Assembly: GCA_017642335.1 (NCBI GenBank)
Contig: JAGCPF010000066.1
Span: 1 to 39,649 of the forward strand
Source: Fibrobacter sp.
Lineage (GTDB): Bacteria > Fibrobacterota > Fibrobacteria > Fibrobacterales > Fibrobacteraceae
DNA length: 39,649 nt
Direction of reading: 5' to 3'
A program made the position numbers and the translations under genes. The notes under the pieces are model-generated. The model did not search any database and was not told the DNA's origin. It saw only the letters and a list, made by a program, of their open reading frames with translations. Positions within the stretch are counted from its first letter, which is position 1; each line of letters opens with the position of its first letter. Positions 32,450-39,649 of the stretch are shown here, one piece after another.

Positions 32450-33712
32450 ATGGACCTTCATGAAAAGTTGAATATTCTGGGCGATGCGGCCAAGTACGAC
32501 GTGTCGTGTTCTTCGAGCGGGTCGTCCCGCTGCGCTCCGAAGGGGGGCTTCGGCAGCGGCTGCGAGGCTGGCATCTGCCATACCTGGGCAGCGGACGGGC
32601 GCTGCATTTCCCTCTTGAAGGTGCTGTTCAGCAATGCTTGCAAGTACGACTGCGCCTACTGCGTGAACCGTCGCAGCAACGACATTCCTCGCGCGACGTT
32701 CACGCCCAAGGAACTGGTCGACTTGACGATGGAATTCTACCGGCGCAACTACATCGAGGGGCTTTTCCTCAGTTCGGCGGTCGTCGGTTCGCCGGACAAC
32801 ACGATGGAACAGCTCGTCCGGGTGGCGAAGGAACTGCGGACGGTCCACCATTTTGGCGGCTACATCCACTTGAAGGCGATTCCCGGGGCCAGCGCGCGTC
32901 TGCTTTTCGAGGCCGGGCTCTATGCCGACCGCAGCAGCGTCAACATCGAGATTCCCTCGGATTCCGCGTTGCAGTACCTCGCTCCCGAAAAGAATTACGA
33001 GTCCATTTACCGCCCCATGAACTTCCTTGCCGAGCGCAAGATCGGCTACGATTCCGACCGTGCCAGGCATTCCCCCAAGTTCCTGCCGGCGGGGCAGAGC
33101 ACGCAGATGATTGTCGGGGCGTCGGGGGAGACAGACTTGCAGATTCTCAGGCTTTCGGCGGGATTTTACCAGCAACAGCAGATGAAGCGCGTGTACTTTT
33201 CGGGGTACATCCCTATCAACGCGGACAAGCGGCTGCCCGCGATTTCGAGCAAGCCGCCCCTGCTGCGCGAGCACCGCCTTTACCAGGCGGACTGGCTCAT
33301 GCGTTTCTACAATTTCCGTCACGACGAAATCCTGGACGAGACGAACCCCAATCTGGACGTGGATCTCGACCCGAAGGCCATGTGGGCGCTCCGGCATCCG
33401 GAATTCTTCCCGGTCGACCTGCAGACGGCGGATTACGAGTCCATCCTGCGTGTCCCGGGAATCGGTGTCAAGTCGGCCCGGCTTATCGTGAGCGGCCGTC
33501 GCTTTTCCCGCATCCGCCTGGAAACCCTCAAAAAGATGGGTGTCGTGCTGAAACGCGCCAAATACTTCATCTACCATCCCGATACGCCGGCGAGCCTCCG
33601 CAGGCTCTATCCCGAGATGGTACGCCCGCTCCTTGTGGTTAAAAAGAAGCCCGAACAGCTCGGTCTGTTCGACAACTACGTTCCCGCCTTGCCGGCGGCT
33701 GTTTCCCTATAG
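32450..33712 (+). CDS. Putative DNA modification/repair radical SAM protein (TIGR03916-like)
   Basis: The 420-residue product has the radical SAM cluster motif C-x3-C-x2-C at Cys64, Cys68 and Cys71 (CKYDCAYC). A Cys-rich N-terminus (Cys20, 28, 38, 43) and the opening LHEKLNILGDAAKYDVSC are typical of the TIGR03916 family. Near the C-terminus ILRVPGIGVKSARLIVSGRR is a helix-hairpin-helix motif that binds DNA. The family is regularly encoded next to a DUF4130 protein, as here, and is thought to act in DNA modification or repair; the reaction is unknown. ATG 32450 follows AAGGAG and a strong promoter. The partner starts 13 bases downstream. Confidence 0.92.
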   Translation: MDLHEKLNILGDAAKYDVSCSSSGSSRCAPKGGFGSGCEAGICHTWAADGRCISLLKVLFSNACKYDCAYCVNRRSNDIPRATFTPKELVDLTMEFYRRNYIEGLFLSSAVVGSPDNTMEQLVRVAKELRTVHHFGGYIHLKAIPGASARLLFEAGLYADRSSVNIEIPSDSALQYLAPEKNYESIYRPMNFLAERKIGYDSDRARHSPKFLPAGQSTQMIVGASGETDLQILRLSAGFYQQQQMKRVYFSGYIPINADKRLPAISSKPPLLREHRLYQADWLMRFYNFRHDEILDETNPNLDVDLDPKAMWALRHPEFFPVDLQTADYESILRVPGIGVKSARLIVSGRRFSRIRLETLKKMGVVLKRAKYFIYHPDTPASLRRLYPEMVRPLLVVKKKPEQLGLFDNYVPALPAAVSL

Positions 33713-33725
33713 GCAGGTCTTTGCC

Positions 33726-34613
33726 ATGCTTGCTATCCATTACGATTCTTCTTTTGACGGTTTTTTGAGTGTCGTGTTCGAGATATATCGCCAGCATCTT
33801 GACGTGGGCGACATCGTCCCGGTTCGGCCCTACGCGGCGGAGGGGGGGGCGGCACCGGACCTTTTCTTGCAGCCCTTCCGGGTGGAGTCGGACGAGGAAT
33901 CCGCCCGCAGGTTGCGTCGTGCCATCCTGAACATGGCGGGCGAGGATATCCTGAGCCTGCTCGATTGCGCTTTTAGGTCCGAGGAACCGGGAATCGAGAT
34001 GAAGATTTTCGCTTACCTGCGCAAGCTCTTTGCCCAGGAAGGCCGTAACTACGCCAGGAATCCGACGAGCGACGAGATGCTGCCGCTGTTTACCGTGGCC
34101 CGTTCCGTCCGCCGGGAACAGGGGTTCATGCTCGGGGCGGTCCGGTTCGGCAAGGCTCCGGACGGCATGTATATCTCCGCGATAGAGCCCAAGTATAACG
34201 TGGTCGACATGCTGGCCCCGCATTTCCGTTCACGCTTCCCCAACGGCCGCTGGGCCATTGTCGATGTGCGGCGACGTTACGGCATCTGCTACGAAGGGGG
34301 GCAAGTACAGCTCGTGTCGGTCGACGACCCGGAGGCGATTGCCGGAATCGAGCGGTCCGACGAATTCGCGCGCATGTGGAAGTCTTACTACGACTCCATG
34401 GCCATCAAGGAACGGCTGAATCCGGAACTTCTGCGCCGCTGCCTGCCTGTCCGCTACTGGAAACACCTGACCGAACGCCAGGTGGACGCATCCTCGCTCA
34501 CCATCGGCGGCAGGAAATCGGAGAAACGGGGTGCTGACGGTCTAGGTGGAGCCAACCTGCCTTCTGCCGTAGCGCAGAACAGTTCGCTTGCATTGTCTCA
34601 TAGCTGTATGTGA
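33726..34613 (+). CDS. DUF4130 probable DNA-metabolism protein (TIGR03915-like)
   Basis: The 295-residue product begins LAIHYDSSFDGFLSVVFEIY and contains ARNPTSDEMLPLFTVARSVRREQGFMLGAVRF and HFRSRFPNGRWAIVDVRRRYGICYEG, characteristic of the DUF4130/TIGR03915 partner of the radical SAM protein. In some bacteria this protein is fused to or neighbours a uracil-DNA-glycosylase-like domain; none is present here. After the family domain (ending about 258 at YWKHLTERQ) there is a 35-residue Gly/Ser/Ala-rich tail that looks unrelated to the domain. Start chosen at ATG 33726, 13 bases after the preceding stop; an upstream GTG would overlap the radical SAM gene. Its stop codon lies inside the CRP-like site. 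Confidence 0.9.
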   Translation: MLAIHYDSSFDGFLSVVFEIYRQHLDVGDIVPVRPYAAEGGAAPDLFLQPFRVESDEESARRLRRAILNMAGEDILSLLDCAFRSEEPGIEMKIFAYLRKLFAQEGRNYARNPTSDEMLPLFTVARSVRREQGFMLGAVRFGKAPDGMYISAIEPKYNVVDMLAPHFRSRFPNGRWAIVDVRRRYGICYEGGQVQLVSVDDPEAIAGIERSDEFARMWKSYYDSMAIKERLNPELLRRCLPVRYWKHLTERQVDASSLTIGGRKSEKRGADGLGGANLPSAVAQNSSLALSHSCM

Positions 34614-34624
34614 TTTGTATCACA
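34609..34624. promoter_or_regulatory. CRP-type operator upstream of the GH5 gene
   Basis: TGTGA-N6-TCACA, a perfect match to the core consensus of CRP-family regulators, spans the stop codon of the DUF4130 gene and lies about 150 bases upstream of the GH5 start. The A+T-rich gap that follows (34625-34769) is the GH5 promoter region, but no convincing -35/-10 pair could be picked. Confidence 0.6.
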
Positions 34625-34769
34625 CGCTACTTTGTAAAAAATCTTGCTTCGTTTTGCTGTGTTATTTTTTTTCTTTTTTTGCGAAATTTTTTGTATTTTT
34701 ACGGAGTATTTTATTGTTGATGTGATGCTTCCCGTTTTGGGAGCTTAATAGCGAAGAGGATTTTTAGAG

Positions 34770-36383
34770 ATGAATAGGGCTCCTGCCAAACCCGGATTTT
34801 TTGTACAAGACCGATTCCTTTATAGCAAGGACAACGAGAAGGTTGTCTTGCGCGGTGTGAACCACATGTTCATTTGGACCGACCGGGACGGTAAGACGAT
34901 TCCTGAAATTGCGAAAACTGGTGCCAATTGCGTTCGTATTGTCTGGAATACCCGTGGCCGTATTAGCGACCTCGACAACATCATCGGCCTTTCCATTGCG
35001 AACGGGATGATTCCCATCGCCGAAATTCACGATACGACGGGTAACTGGCGCCGTCTGCCCGACGCCCTCGATTTTTGGCTCCGTGACGAGACGCTCCAGG
35101 TTATCAGCAACCACCAGGAATACCTCATCATCAATATCGGAAACGAGCCCGGCGATGCCGAGCAGGATCCGAACGACTTTTTCGAGGCTTACAGCACCAT
35201 CGTTGTCAAGATGCGTGCCGCGGGTATCCGCGTTCCCATCATGATTGACGCCGACTTCTGGGGCCAGAGCGAAAAGAACATCTTCCGCATGGGGCATAAG
35301 CTTTTGCAGGCCGACCCCGAGCACAACCTCATTTTCTCTATCCACATGTGGTGGCCTTCCGAGAGGCACGACGTCTCCAGCGGTTATGATACTGTCGAGG
35401 CGAGGGTTACGGGTGTCCTCGAGAAGTCCGTGGAACTCAAGCTGCCCCTTATCGTGGGCGAGTTTGCCCCGGTGGCGGCGGGCGACGTGAAGGAAATTCC
35501 GTACAGGCACATCATGGCGGAATGCGAACGCCTGAACATCGGCTGGCTCGCCTGGAGCTGGGGTCCGGGCAACTTCGACAGTCCCGAAATGGACATGACG
35601 GCCCACGGTTCCTATAACACCTTGATTGGCTGGGGCAAGGAAGTCGCGGTGGACAGCCCGCTGGGCATCCAGAACACGAGTGTCATCCCGGCTTTCATCC
35701 AGAACAAGAACTACACGACGGGTTCCCAGGGAACCGGCGCGAACCTTATCGAGAACGGTGACTTTTCCGCCGAGCCGCCTCTTCTGGGCTGGACGACCGA
35801 TTTCTGGGGCGGCAAGGCCGACGTGATTGTCAAGGGCGGCGAGGTCCGCTTCGACGTGAAGTCCGCCGGCAAGGAAACCTGGAGCCTGCAGTTCAAGCAG
35901 CGCTTGACTTTGCGCAAGGGCCTTACCTACATCTTTAGCATGCGAGCCAAGGCCGACAAGCCGCGTACCCTGAACGTGAACATCAAGAAGGACAGCGAGA
36001 GCTATGTTCCTTATGCGAACGGCCGTATCCTCGACTTGAGCACGAGCTGGCAGAATTTCAGCTGGAAGTTCACGATGAAGGAGGATTCCGATACGGACGC
36101 CCTGCTCATCTACGACATGGGCGGCGTGCCCATTTCCTGGACACTGGCCGACATCTCGCTCGTTCACGCCCGCAGTGTGGCCGACCGCCTGAACCGCACG
36201 TTCCAGCGCAACGTCCAGAAGAATTCCGGCTTCTTCAACGCGCCCAACGGCCCGTGGCAGCTCCAGCTGTATTCCGCTACTGGTGAACTTCTTGAGGTCC
36301 TCGATAGTGGCCATGGTGGGGAAGGTATGCGCCAGTATCCCAAGATCGAGCGCAGCGGTATCATGGTCATCAAGGACATTTAG
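34770..36383 (+). CDS. GH5 (subfamily 8-like) beta-mannanase with carbohydrate-binding module
   Basis: The 537-residue product opens with a GH5 catalytic domain (about 8-315). Acid/base Glu126 lies in INIGNEPGD and nucleophile Glu231 in PLIVGEFAP; GVNH, TGANCVRIVW, AEIHDTTG, MIDADFWGQ, FSIHMWW and GWLAWSWG follow the pattern of bacterial GH5_8 beta-mannanases. Residues about 325-470 (LIENGDFS... to ISLVHA) are a jelly-roll carbohydrate-binding module of the CBM4/9/11 type. The last 55 residues (WQLQLYSATGELLEVLD to RSGIMVIKDI) resemble a type IX sorting domain. There is no signal peptide: the N-terminus MNRAPAKPGFFVQDRF is polar, and the frame upstream reaches a stop without another start. 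GAAGAGGA precedes the ATG. Confidence 0.88.
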   Translation: MNRAPAKPGFFVQDRFLYSKDNEKVVLRGVNHMFIWTDRDGKTIPEIAKTGANCVRIVWNTRGRISDLDNIIGLSIANGMIPIAEIHDTTGNWRRLPDALDFWLRDETLQVISNHQEYLIINIGNEPGDAEQDPNDFFEAYSTIVVKMRAAGIRVPIMIDADFWGQSEKNIFRMGHKLLQADPEHNLIFSIHMWWPSERHDVSSGYDTVEARVTGVLEKSVELKLPLIVGEFAPVAAGDVKEIPYRHIMAECERLNIGWLAWSWGPGNFDSPEMDMTAHGSYNTLIGWGKEVAVDSPLGIQNTSVIPAFIQNKNYTTGSQGTGANLIENGDFSAEPPLLGWTTDFWGGKADVIVKGGEVRFDVKSAGKETWSLQFKQRLTLRKGLTYIFSMRAKADKPRTLNVNIKKDSESYVPYANGRILDLSTSWQNFSWKFTMKEDSDTDALLIYDMGGVPISWTLADISLVHARSVADRLNRTFQRNVQKNSGFFNAPNGPWQLQLYSATGELLEVLDSGHGGEGMRQYPKIERSGIMVIKDI

Positions 36384-36412
36384 CCGACCAAGAACCCCTT
36401 TTTTCTGTATTT

Positions 36413-36446
36413 GGGTCCCCGTTCCGCGTGTTCGGGGGCCTTTTTT
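36413..36446 (+). terminator. Terminator of the GH5 gene
   Basis: Stem GGTCCCCG / CGGGGGCC (36414-36440, one G-U pair, 11-base loop) followed by T6. Confidence 0.8.
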
Positions 36447-36528
36447 GCGTTTTCTCACGTTTTTTTGAAAAAAGCGCTTTTAAACGGAATATTCCAGATT
36501 GTGCGAAAAATCACGCTTTTTTTGTTTC

Positions 36529-36645
36529 TTGTATCATAACTTTTTTTGCTTTTTTGATGAAAAAATGGCAAAAATTGCCATTGTGTTAAAAAAAATTGAT
36601 TTTTGTATCATGAACCTATTGCTTTTTGAAAAAGATGAATATAAA
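36529..36645 (+). promoter_or_regulatory. Control region of the TIGR02147 operon
   Basis: This A+T-rich region contains an imperfect direct repeat (TTGTATCATAAC at 36529 and TTGTATCATGAAC at 36603, each followed by a GCTTTTT-containing stretch), with a 17-base palindrome ATGGCAA-AAA-TTGCCAT (36565-36581) between the copies. A TATAAA box lies at 36640-36645, only ten bases before the start codon. Such paired sites suggest a transcription-factor target, possibly autoregulation by the adjacent TIGR02147 protein; this is inference. Confidence 0.4.
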
Positions 36646-36654
36646 TTAAGAGAT

Positions 36655-37494
36655 ATGAAACCCGTGATGGAATACAATAATTTTCGCATTTACGTACGCG
36701 ACTTCTATTCGGAGCGTAAGGATCGCTCCGGGTACACTTGGCGTGATTTCGCGAAGGCGGCGGGATATTCCTCCCCGGTGTTCTTGAAGCTCGTATGCGA
36801 TGGCAAGGCTAACTTGAGCGAGGTCGGCGTTGAACGCGTGGCTGCCGCCATGGGCCTTGTTGGGGTCGATCTGCAGTATTTCCGCCTCCTGGTGGCGTTT
36901 AACCAGTGCAAGGATTCTGCAGCGAAGAAGAAAATTTACAAGCAGATGCGTGCCATTGCCGAAGAGAATGCCGTGAGCCTCGTCGGTGCGGAACAGTATG
37001 ATTACTTCGAAACCTGGCACAACCCGGTCCTCCGTGAACTCGCGCCGAAGATGAAGGGCGCCACTCCGGCCAAGATGGCCGAGCAGGTCAAGTTCGGGGT
37101 GACCACGGCCGATGTCAAGAAGGCTCTCGCCATGTTGACCGAGCTGGGTCTCCTGAAAAAGGATGACGAGGGCAATTACGTGCAGGCGAGCAAGTCCGTG
37201 ACTACGGGCGATATCGACGTCACCGCGCTTGCCGTGCGTGACATGCACCGCCAGATGGGCAATCTCGCTGTCAAGGCCATCGACGAAGTCCCCGTGGACG
37301 AAAGGGACATTTCCGGAATGACTCTTGGCGTTTCCGAGGTGGCTTTCCAAAAGATTGTTAAGGAAATCACCGATTTCCGTCGCCGCATTGGCGCCATTGT
37401 CATGGATGACACCGGTGCCGAACGTGTCTACCGCATGAATGTTCAGCTTTTCCCTCTGACCAAGGATTTTATCGATGGGGGAAATCATGAATAG
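36655..37494 (+). CDS. TIGR02147-family protein (Fibrobacter paralogous regulator-like family)
   Basis: The 279-residue product opens MKPVMEYNNFRIYVRDFYSE, the usual start of TIGR02147 (DUF4423) proteins, followed by a helix-turn-helix-like segment (YTWRDFAKAAGYSSPVFLKLVCDGKANLS split across two helices) and a C-terminal domain with the family's EYDYF-like stretch (EQYDYFETWHNPVLREL) and DVKKALAMLTELGLLKKDDEGNY. The family is expanded in Fibrobacter and is thought to be regulatory. ATG 36655 gives the normal family length and excludes 52 A+T-rich upstream codons. It overlaps the next gene by eight bases. Confidence 0.9.
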   Translation: MKPVMEYNNFRIYVRDFYSERKDRSGYTWRDFAKAAGYSSPVFLKLVCDGKANLSEVGVERVAAAMGLVGVDLQYFRLLVAFNQCKDSAAKKKIYKQMRAIAEENAVSLVGAEQYDYFETWHNPVLRELAPKMKGATPAKMAEQVKFGVTTADVKKALAMLTELGLLKKDDEGNYVQASKSVTTGDIDVTALAVRDMHRQMGNLAVKAIDEVPVDERDISGMTLGVSEVAFQKIVKEITDFRRRIGAIVMDDTGAERVYRMNVQLFPLTKDFIDGGNHE

Positions 37495-38917
37495 GAAGAT
37501 TCTTTGCGTACTGGTGAGCTGGTTCATTATTGCGGCGATAGGTTTCTTCGCTGCTTGTACTCCCGAAAGTACCGCTGGTGGTTTTAGTGAGGAGACGAAT
37601 GCGCTGGCTGGTGTCCTTGTGAACGAGAAGGGCGAGCCGCAGGCCAATGTCCGCGTTTTTGCACGTCATGCCAAGGCGAACATCTCTGACTTGGTCGATA
37701 CGACGGATTCCGAGGGTCGCTTCGAGTTCTCCCTTGTCCGCCAGGGACATTACGGACTTTCTGCCACCAAGGGCAAGTCTTCCATGTACAAGAGGGTCAA
37801 CTATTATGGCCAGAACATCGATGTGGTTGCGCACATGGTGCCCTCGACCGATGTTTCCGGCACGGTCAATCTCCGTGAAGACACCGTGGCCTCGGATGTG
37901 GTAGTCTATATTCCCGGCAGCCCGTGGGAAGCCAAGACTTCCGACAAGGGCAAGTTCAGTTTCAAGGGCGTTCCTGAAGGCACGTTCCCGGTCCTTGCAA
38001 AGTCTCCGGATCCGGTACGCTTTGTCGATGTGTTCTACGTCGGAACGTTCGAGGATGGCAAGGCTGCCTTCAACGGTCCTTATCCGGTTGACCTGATGGA
38101 TGATGTCATGGCTAAGGCCTCTCCGGACACCGGTGCCGCGACGCCGGGTTCCGCCGAGGAGTCCGAAGATGTCCGCCTCGTGAATTCTGAGACGTCGAAG
38201 AACATCCTGTTGCCGCTTTCTCCGGAATACGGAACGCTTTGCTGGTGGCCGCTGGATTACCTTACCGAAGGTTTTGCCGGAACGAAGATTTCTAGCGATG
38301 CCCGCGGCCGTACGGATGGCGTAATCTTCTACGGCGAACCTGAACTTACAGACGGCGTATCCCGCAATGCGATTGAACTTGTGGGCGCCAAGCAGTATGG
38401 TGTTGTTGAAAACGATCGCAATGCCCTGGATAGTGCAACCGAAATGACGCTTGAGGCCTGGGTCAACGTGACCAAGCTTCCGTCGGATTCCATCTATCGC
38501 AGGAACATTGTGGGAAAGCTCGGCTTCGGTTCCACCGGCGACCAGGATGTGTTCAGCCTGTCGCTTGTTAGGGGTGAATGTGGGGTGAAGGAACCGAAGC
38601 TGGCTTTCTTTATTGCCGGCGGCGCCGAGGAAGATTCCCTGGGTTGCGAAAACGTCATATTCTCGAACGAGGTCGAAATCAAGGAATGGATGTTCGTCAC
38701 GGTCGTTTGGAATAGTGGTTTGCTTTCGATGTACGTGGACGGCCAGCTGGTCGATACCGTGAATACGACTGTCAAAAAGATTAATCCTTCTTCCGAACCC
38801 ATTATCTTCGGTAAGGAAAAATTGAATATCAAGTTGGATGATGTACGATTGAGCAAGACATCCATTAACGCTGCGGATGTACTCTATCGCTACTATCTTA
38901 AAGGAGGTGCACTATGA
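37487..38917 (+). CDS. Lipoprotein with carboxypeptidase-regulatory-like and LamG-like domains
   Basis: The 476-residue product has a lipoprotein signal (MNRKILCVLVSWFIIAAIGFFAAC). Two Ig-like carboxypeptidase-regulatory-type domains follow (about 38-110, ALAGVLVNEKGEPQANVRVFA; and about 120-180, VSGTVNLREDTVASDVVVYI). A linker leads to a concanavalin-like LamG/LamG-like domain (about 245-470) with TEMTLEAWVNVTKLPSD, KEWMFVTVVWNSGLLSMYVDGQLVDT and a closing IKLDDVRLSKTSINAADV. Such domains bind carbohydrates or proteins, so a surface adhesion or sensing role is plausible. GGGGGA lies upstream of ATG 37487. It overlaps the TIGR02147 gene by eight bases and the PAS gene by four. Confidence 0.88.
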   Translation: MNRKILCVLVSWFIIAAIGFFAACTPESTAGGFSEETNALAGVLVNEKGEPQANVRVFARHAKANISDLVDTTDSEGRFEFSLVRQGHYGLSATKGKSSMYKRVNYYGQNIDVVAHMVPSTDVSGTVNLREDTVASDVVVYIPGSPWEAKTSDKGKFSFKGVPEGTFPVLAKSPDPVRFVDVFYVGTFEDGKAAFNGPYPVDLMDDVMAKASPDTGAATPGSAEESEDVRLVNSETSKNILLPLSPEYGTLCWWPLDYLTEGFAGTKISSDARGRTDGVIFYGEPELTDGVSRNAIELVGAKQYGVVENDRNALDSATEMTLEAWVNVTKLPSDSIYRRNIVGKLGFGSTGDQDVFSLSLVRGECGVKEPKLAFFIAGGAEEDSLGCENVIFSNEVEIKEWMFVTVVWNSGLLSMYVDGQLVDTVNTTVKKINPSSEPIIFGKEKLNIKLDDVRLSKTSINAADVLYRYYLKGGAL

Positions 38918-39438
38918 TGGGCATGGATCTAAATTCTCTGGAAACGGCCTGCTTCGAAGTTAACGAACATGGTCGCCTTATCAGCGGGAACAAGCGCTTC
39001 TGCCGCATGTTCGGATTCAAGAGCGAAGACGAGGTTATGTGGCACTACGTCACTGATCTGTATCGCTACGAAAAGGAATGGGAGGAATTCCGCAACTGCA
39101 ACAGCACTGCGCAACACCATTTCGTTTCCCGTATGCGCAATCGCAAGGGACGCAGCTTCAAGTGCAGCATCGTCCGCGAAATTGTTCAGGATGCTGAAGG
39201 CCGTATGATTTTCCGCAATACGATTCGCCGTCTCGGAGACAAGGACGTTGCGCCGGTTGTCGAAGAGAACGATGTCAAGACGTCCTCGGTGGTCTTCCTG
39301 GCCAAGTGCGCCCACTGTGGCGAACAGATTCGCGTGTCGACCCTTGCCGAGACCCGCATGCGCATGCTTTGCGGCACTTGTACTGCCAAGGCTTATCCCG
39401 AAGCTTTTCATATATCCGCTGTCGCTGCGCAAATGTAG
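38914..39438 (+). CDS. Stand-alone PAS domain protein with zinc-ribbon tail
   Basis: The 174-residue product begins with a PAS-like domain (about 5-105: LETACFEVNEHGRLISGNKRFCRMFG, GRSFKCSIVREIVQDAEGRMI). The C-terminus has two Cys pairs (CAHCG at about 132-136 and CGTC about 20 residues later) forming a likely zinc ribbon. It has no kinase, cyclase or DNA-binding domain, so it probably acts through protein contacts. A full AAAGGAGGTG Shine-Dalgarno precedes ATG 38914, the strongest in the window, so this protein may be made in larger amounts than its operon partners. The start overlaps the lipoprotein stop (ATGA). Function unknown. Confidence 0.82.
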   Translation: MMGMDLNSLETACFEVNEHGRLISGNKRFCRMFGFKSEDEVMWHYVTDLYRYEKEWEEFRNCNSTAQHHFVSRMRNRKGRSFKCSIVREIVQDAEGRMIFRNTIRRLGDKDVAPVVEENDVKTSSVVFLAKCAHCGEQIRVSTLAETRMRMLCGTCTAKAYPEAFHISAVAAQM

Positions 39439-39487
39439 CGGCTGATACTAAAAGCCCAATTCATTTTAGTACTTCATCATATCTCCT

Positions 39488-39514
39488 AATCCGCTGCTCT
39501 GCAGCGGATTTTTT
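39488..39514 (+). terminator. Terminator of the TIGR02147 operon
   Basis: Perfect stem AATCCGCTGC / GCAGCGGATT (loop TCT) followed by further T. Upstream, a weaker inverted repeat TACTAAAA / TTTTAGTA (39446-39471) lies just after the PAS gene stop. Confidence 0.9.
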
Positions 39515-39524
39515 GTATAAAGAA

Positions 39525-39649
39525 AACTACCGGCTATGCCGGTAGTTCCGTAAAAGCCTTCTGGCGGTCATGAGAAAAAAATCCTTTGATTAATATTGAA
39601 ATGCGGTCTGCCAACTGCATCACAATAAAATCAAAGGATTTAAAATGAA
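39525..39649 (+). mobile_element. Possible left end of an IS200/IS605-type element, with RBS-masking hairpin
   Basis: A perfect hairpin AACTACCGGC / GCCGGTAGTT (39525-39547, loop TAT) without a T-run is followed by a long stem-loop (39579-39641): 13 outer bases pair perfectly and a further ATTG..ATGC / GCAT..CAAT part extends it. The right arm contains AAGGAT, the Shine-Dalgarno of an ATG at 39645 that is cut by the window edge. A subterminal hairpin followed by an RBS-occluding stem-loop before tnpA is the known layout of IS200 left ends. Only two codons of the ORF are visible, so the identity is an inference; a hairpin-regulated ordinary gene remains possible. Confidence 0.4.

Noticed and set aside
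36499..36654. N-terminal extension of the TIGR02147 protein
   Set aside because: The 52 extra residues are rich in Phe and Lys from A+T-rich DNA holding direct repeats and a palindrome, and the family starts at the MKPVMEYNNF position.

Overview
The window looks like chromosomal DNA from a Fibrobacter-type bacterium. The clearest marks are a lipoprotein ending in the Fibrobacter succinogenes major paralogous domain (FISUMP, TIGR02171-like), a regulator of the TIGR02147 Fibrobacter paralogous family, cell-surface proteins with type IX-like C-terminal domains, a GH5 mannanase-like enzyme, and outer-membrane proteins ending in an aromatic residue. Most genes are housekeeping or envelope genes. 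No phage, CRISPR array or secondary-metabolite cluster is visible. Function calls rest on motifs read by eye; no database search was possible.

Layout. 1-770: 3' part of glycyl-tRNA synthetase. 925-6132: a five-gene, relatively AT-rich envelope operon (FISUMP lipoprotein, small lipoprotein, three tandem paralogous outer-membrane proteins). 6161-6626 (minus): DUF3098-like membrane protein, tRNA-Val and tRNA-Asp behind one strong promoter. 6854-10391 (minus): small lipoprotein, phoH and pgpH, joined by ATGA overlaps. 10476-16267: M24 aminopeptidase, a large MFS-PlsC-acyl-CoA/ACP synthetase fusion and a membrane protein. 16394-20842: secreted metalloprotease-like protein, a 49-residue small gene with an excellent promoter, and an OmpA-family protein. 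20942-23110: Wzc-like tyrosine kinase. 23557-25341 (minus): aspS. 25662-26462: lipoprotein with two FKBP_N-like halves. 26568-29976: cobalamin riboswitch, TonB-dependent receptor and a surface beta-propeller lipoprotein, together a probable vitamin B12 uptake operon. 30031-32205 (minus): HD-GYP phosphodiesterase. 32450-34613: radical SAM plus DUF4130 DNA-metabolism pair. 34609-36383: a perfect CRP-type half-site pair, then the GH5 enzyme. 36655-39438: TIGR02147 regulator, LamG-like lipoprotein and PAS/zinc-ribbon protein in one overlapping operon. 39525-39649: hairpins resembling the left end of an IS200/IS605-type element, with an ORF start cut by the window edge.

The least explained signal is in the gaps. 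Several intergenic regions (776-815, 6655-6855, 23111-23556, 25440-25575) are mosaics of degenerate 7-base words repeated in phase, interrupted by small perfect hairpins with 2-4-base loops. A roughly 35-base module of this kind sits at or just after the stop codons of pgpH and aspS, with a third copy upstream of aspS. These resemble, by analogy only, the heptanucleotide STRR repeats of cyanobacteria, and look like an interspersed repeat system of this lineage.
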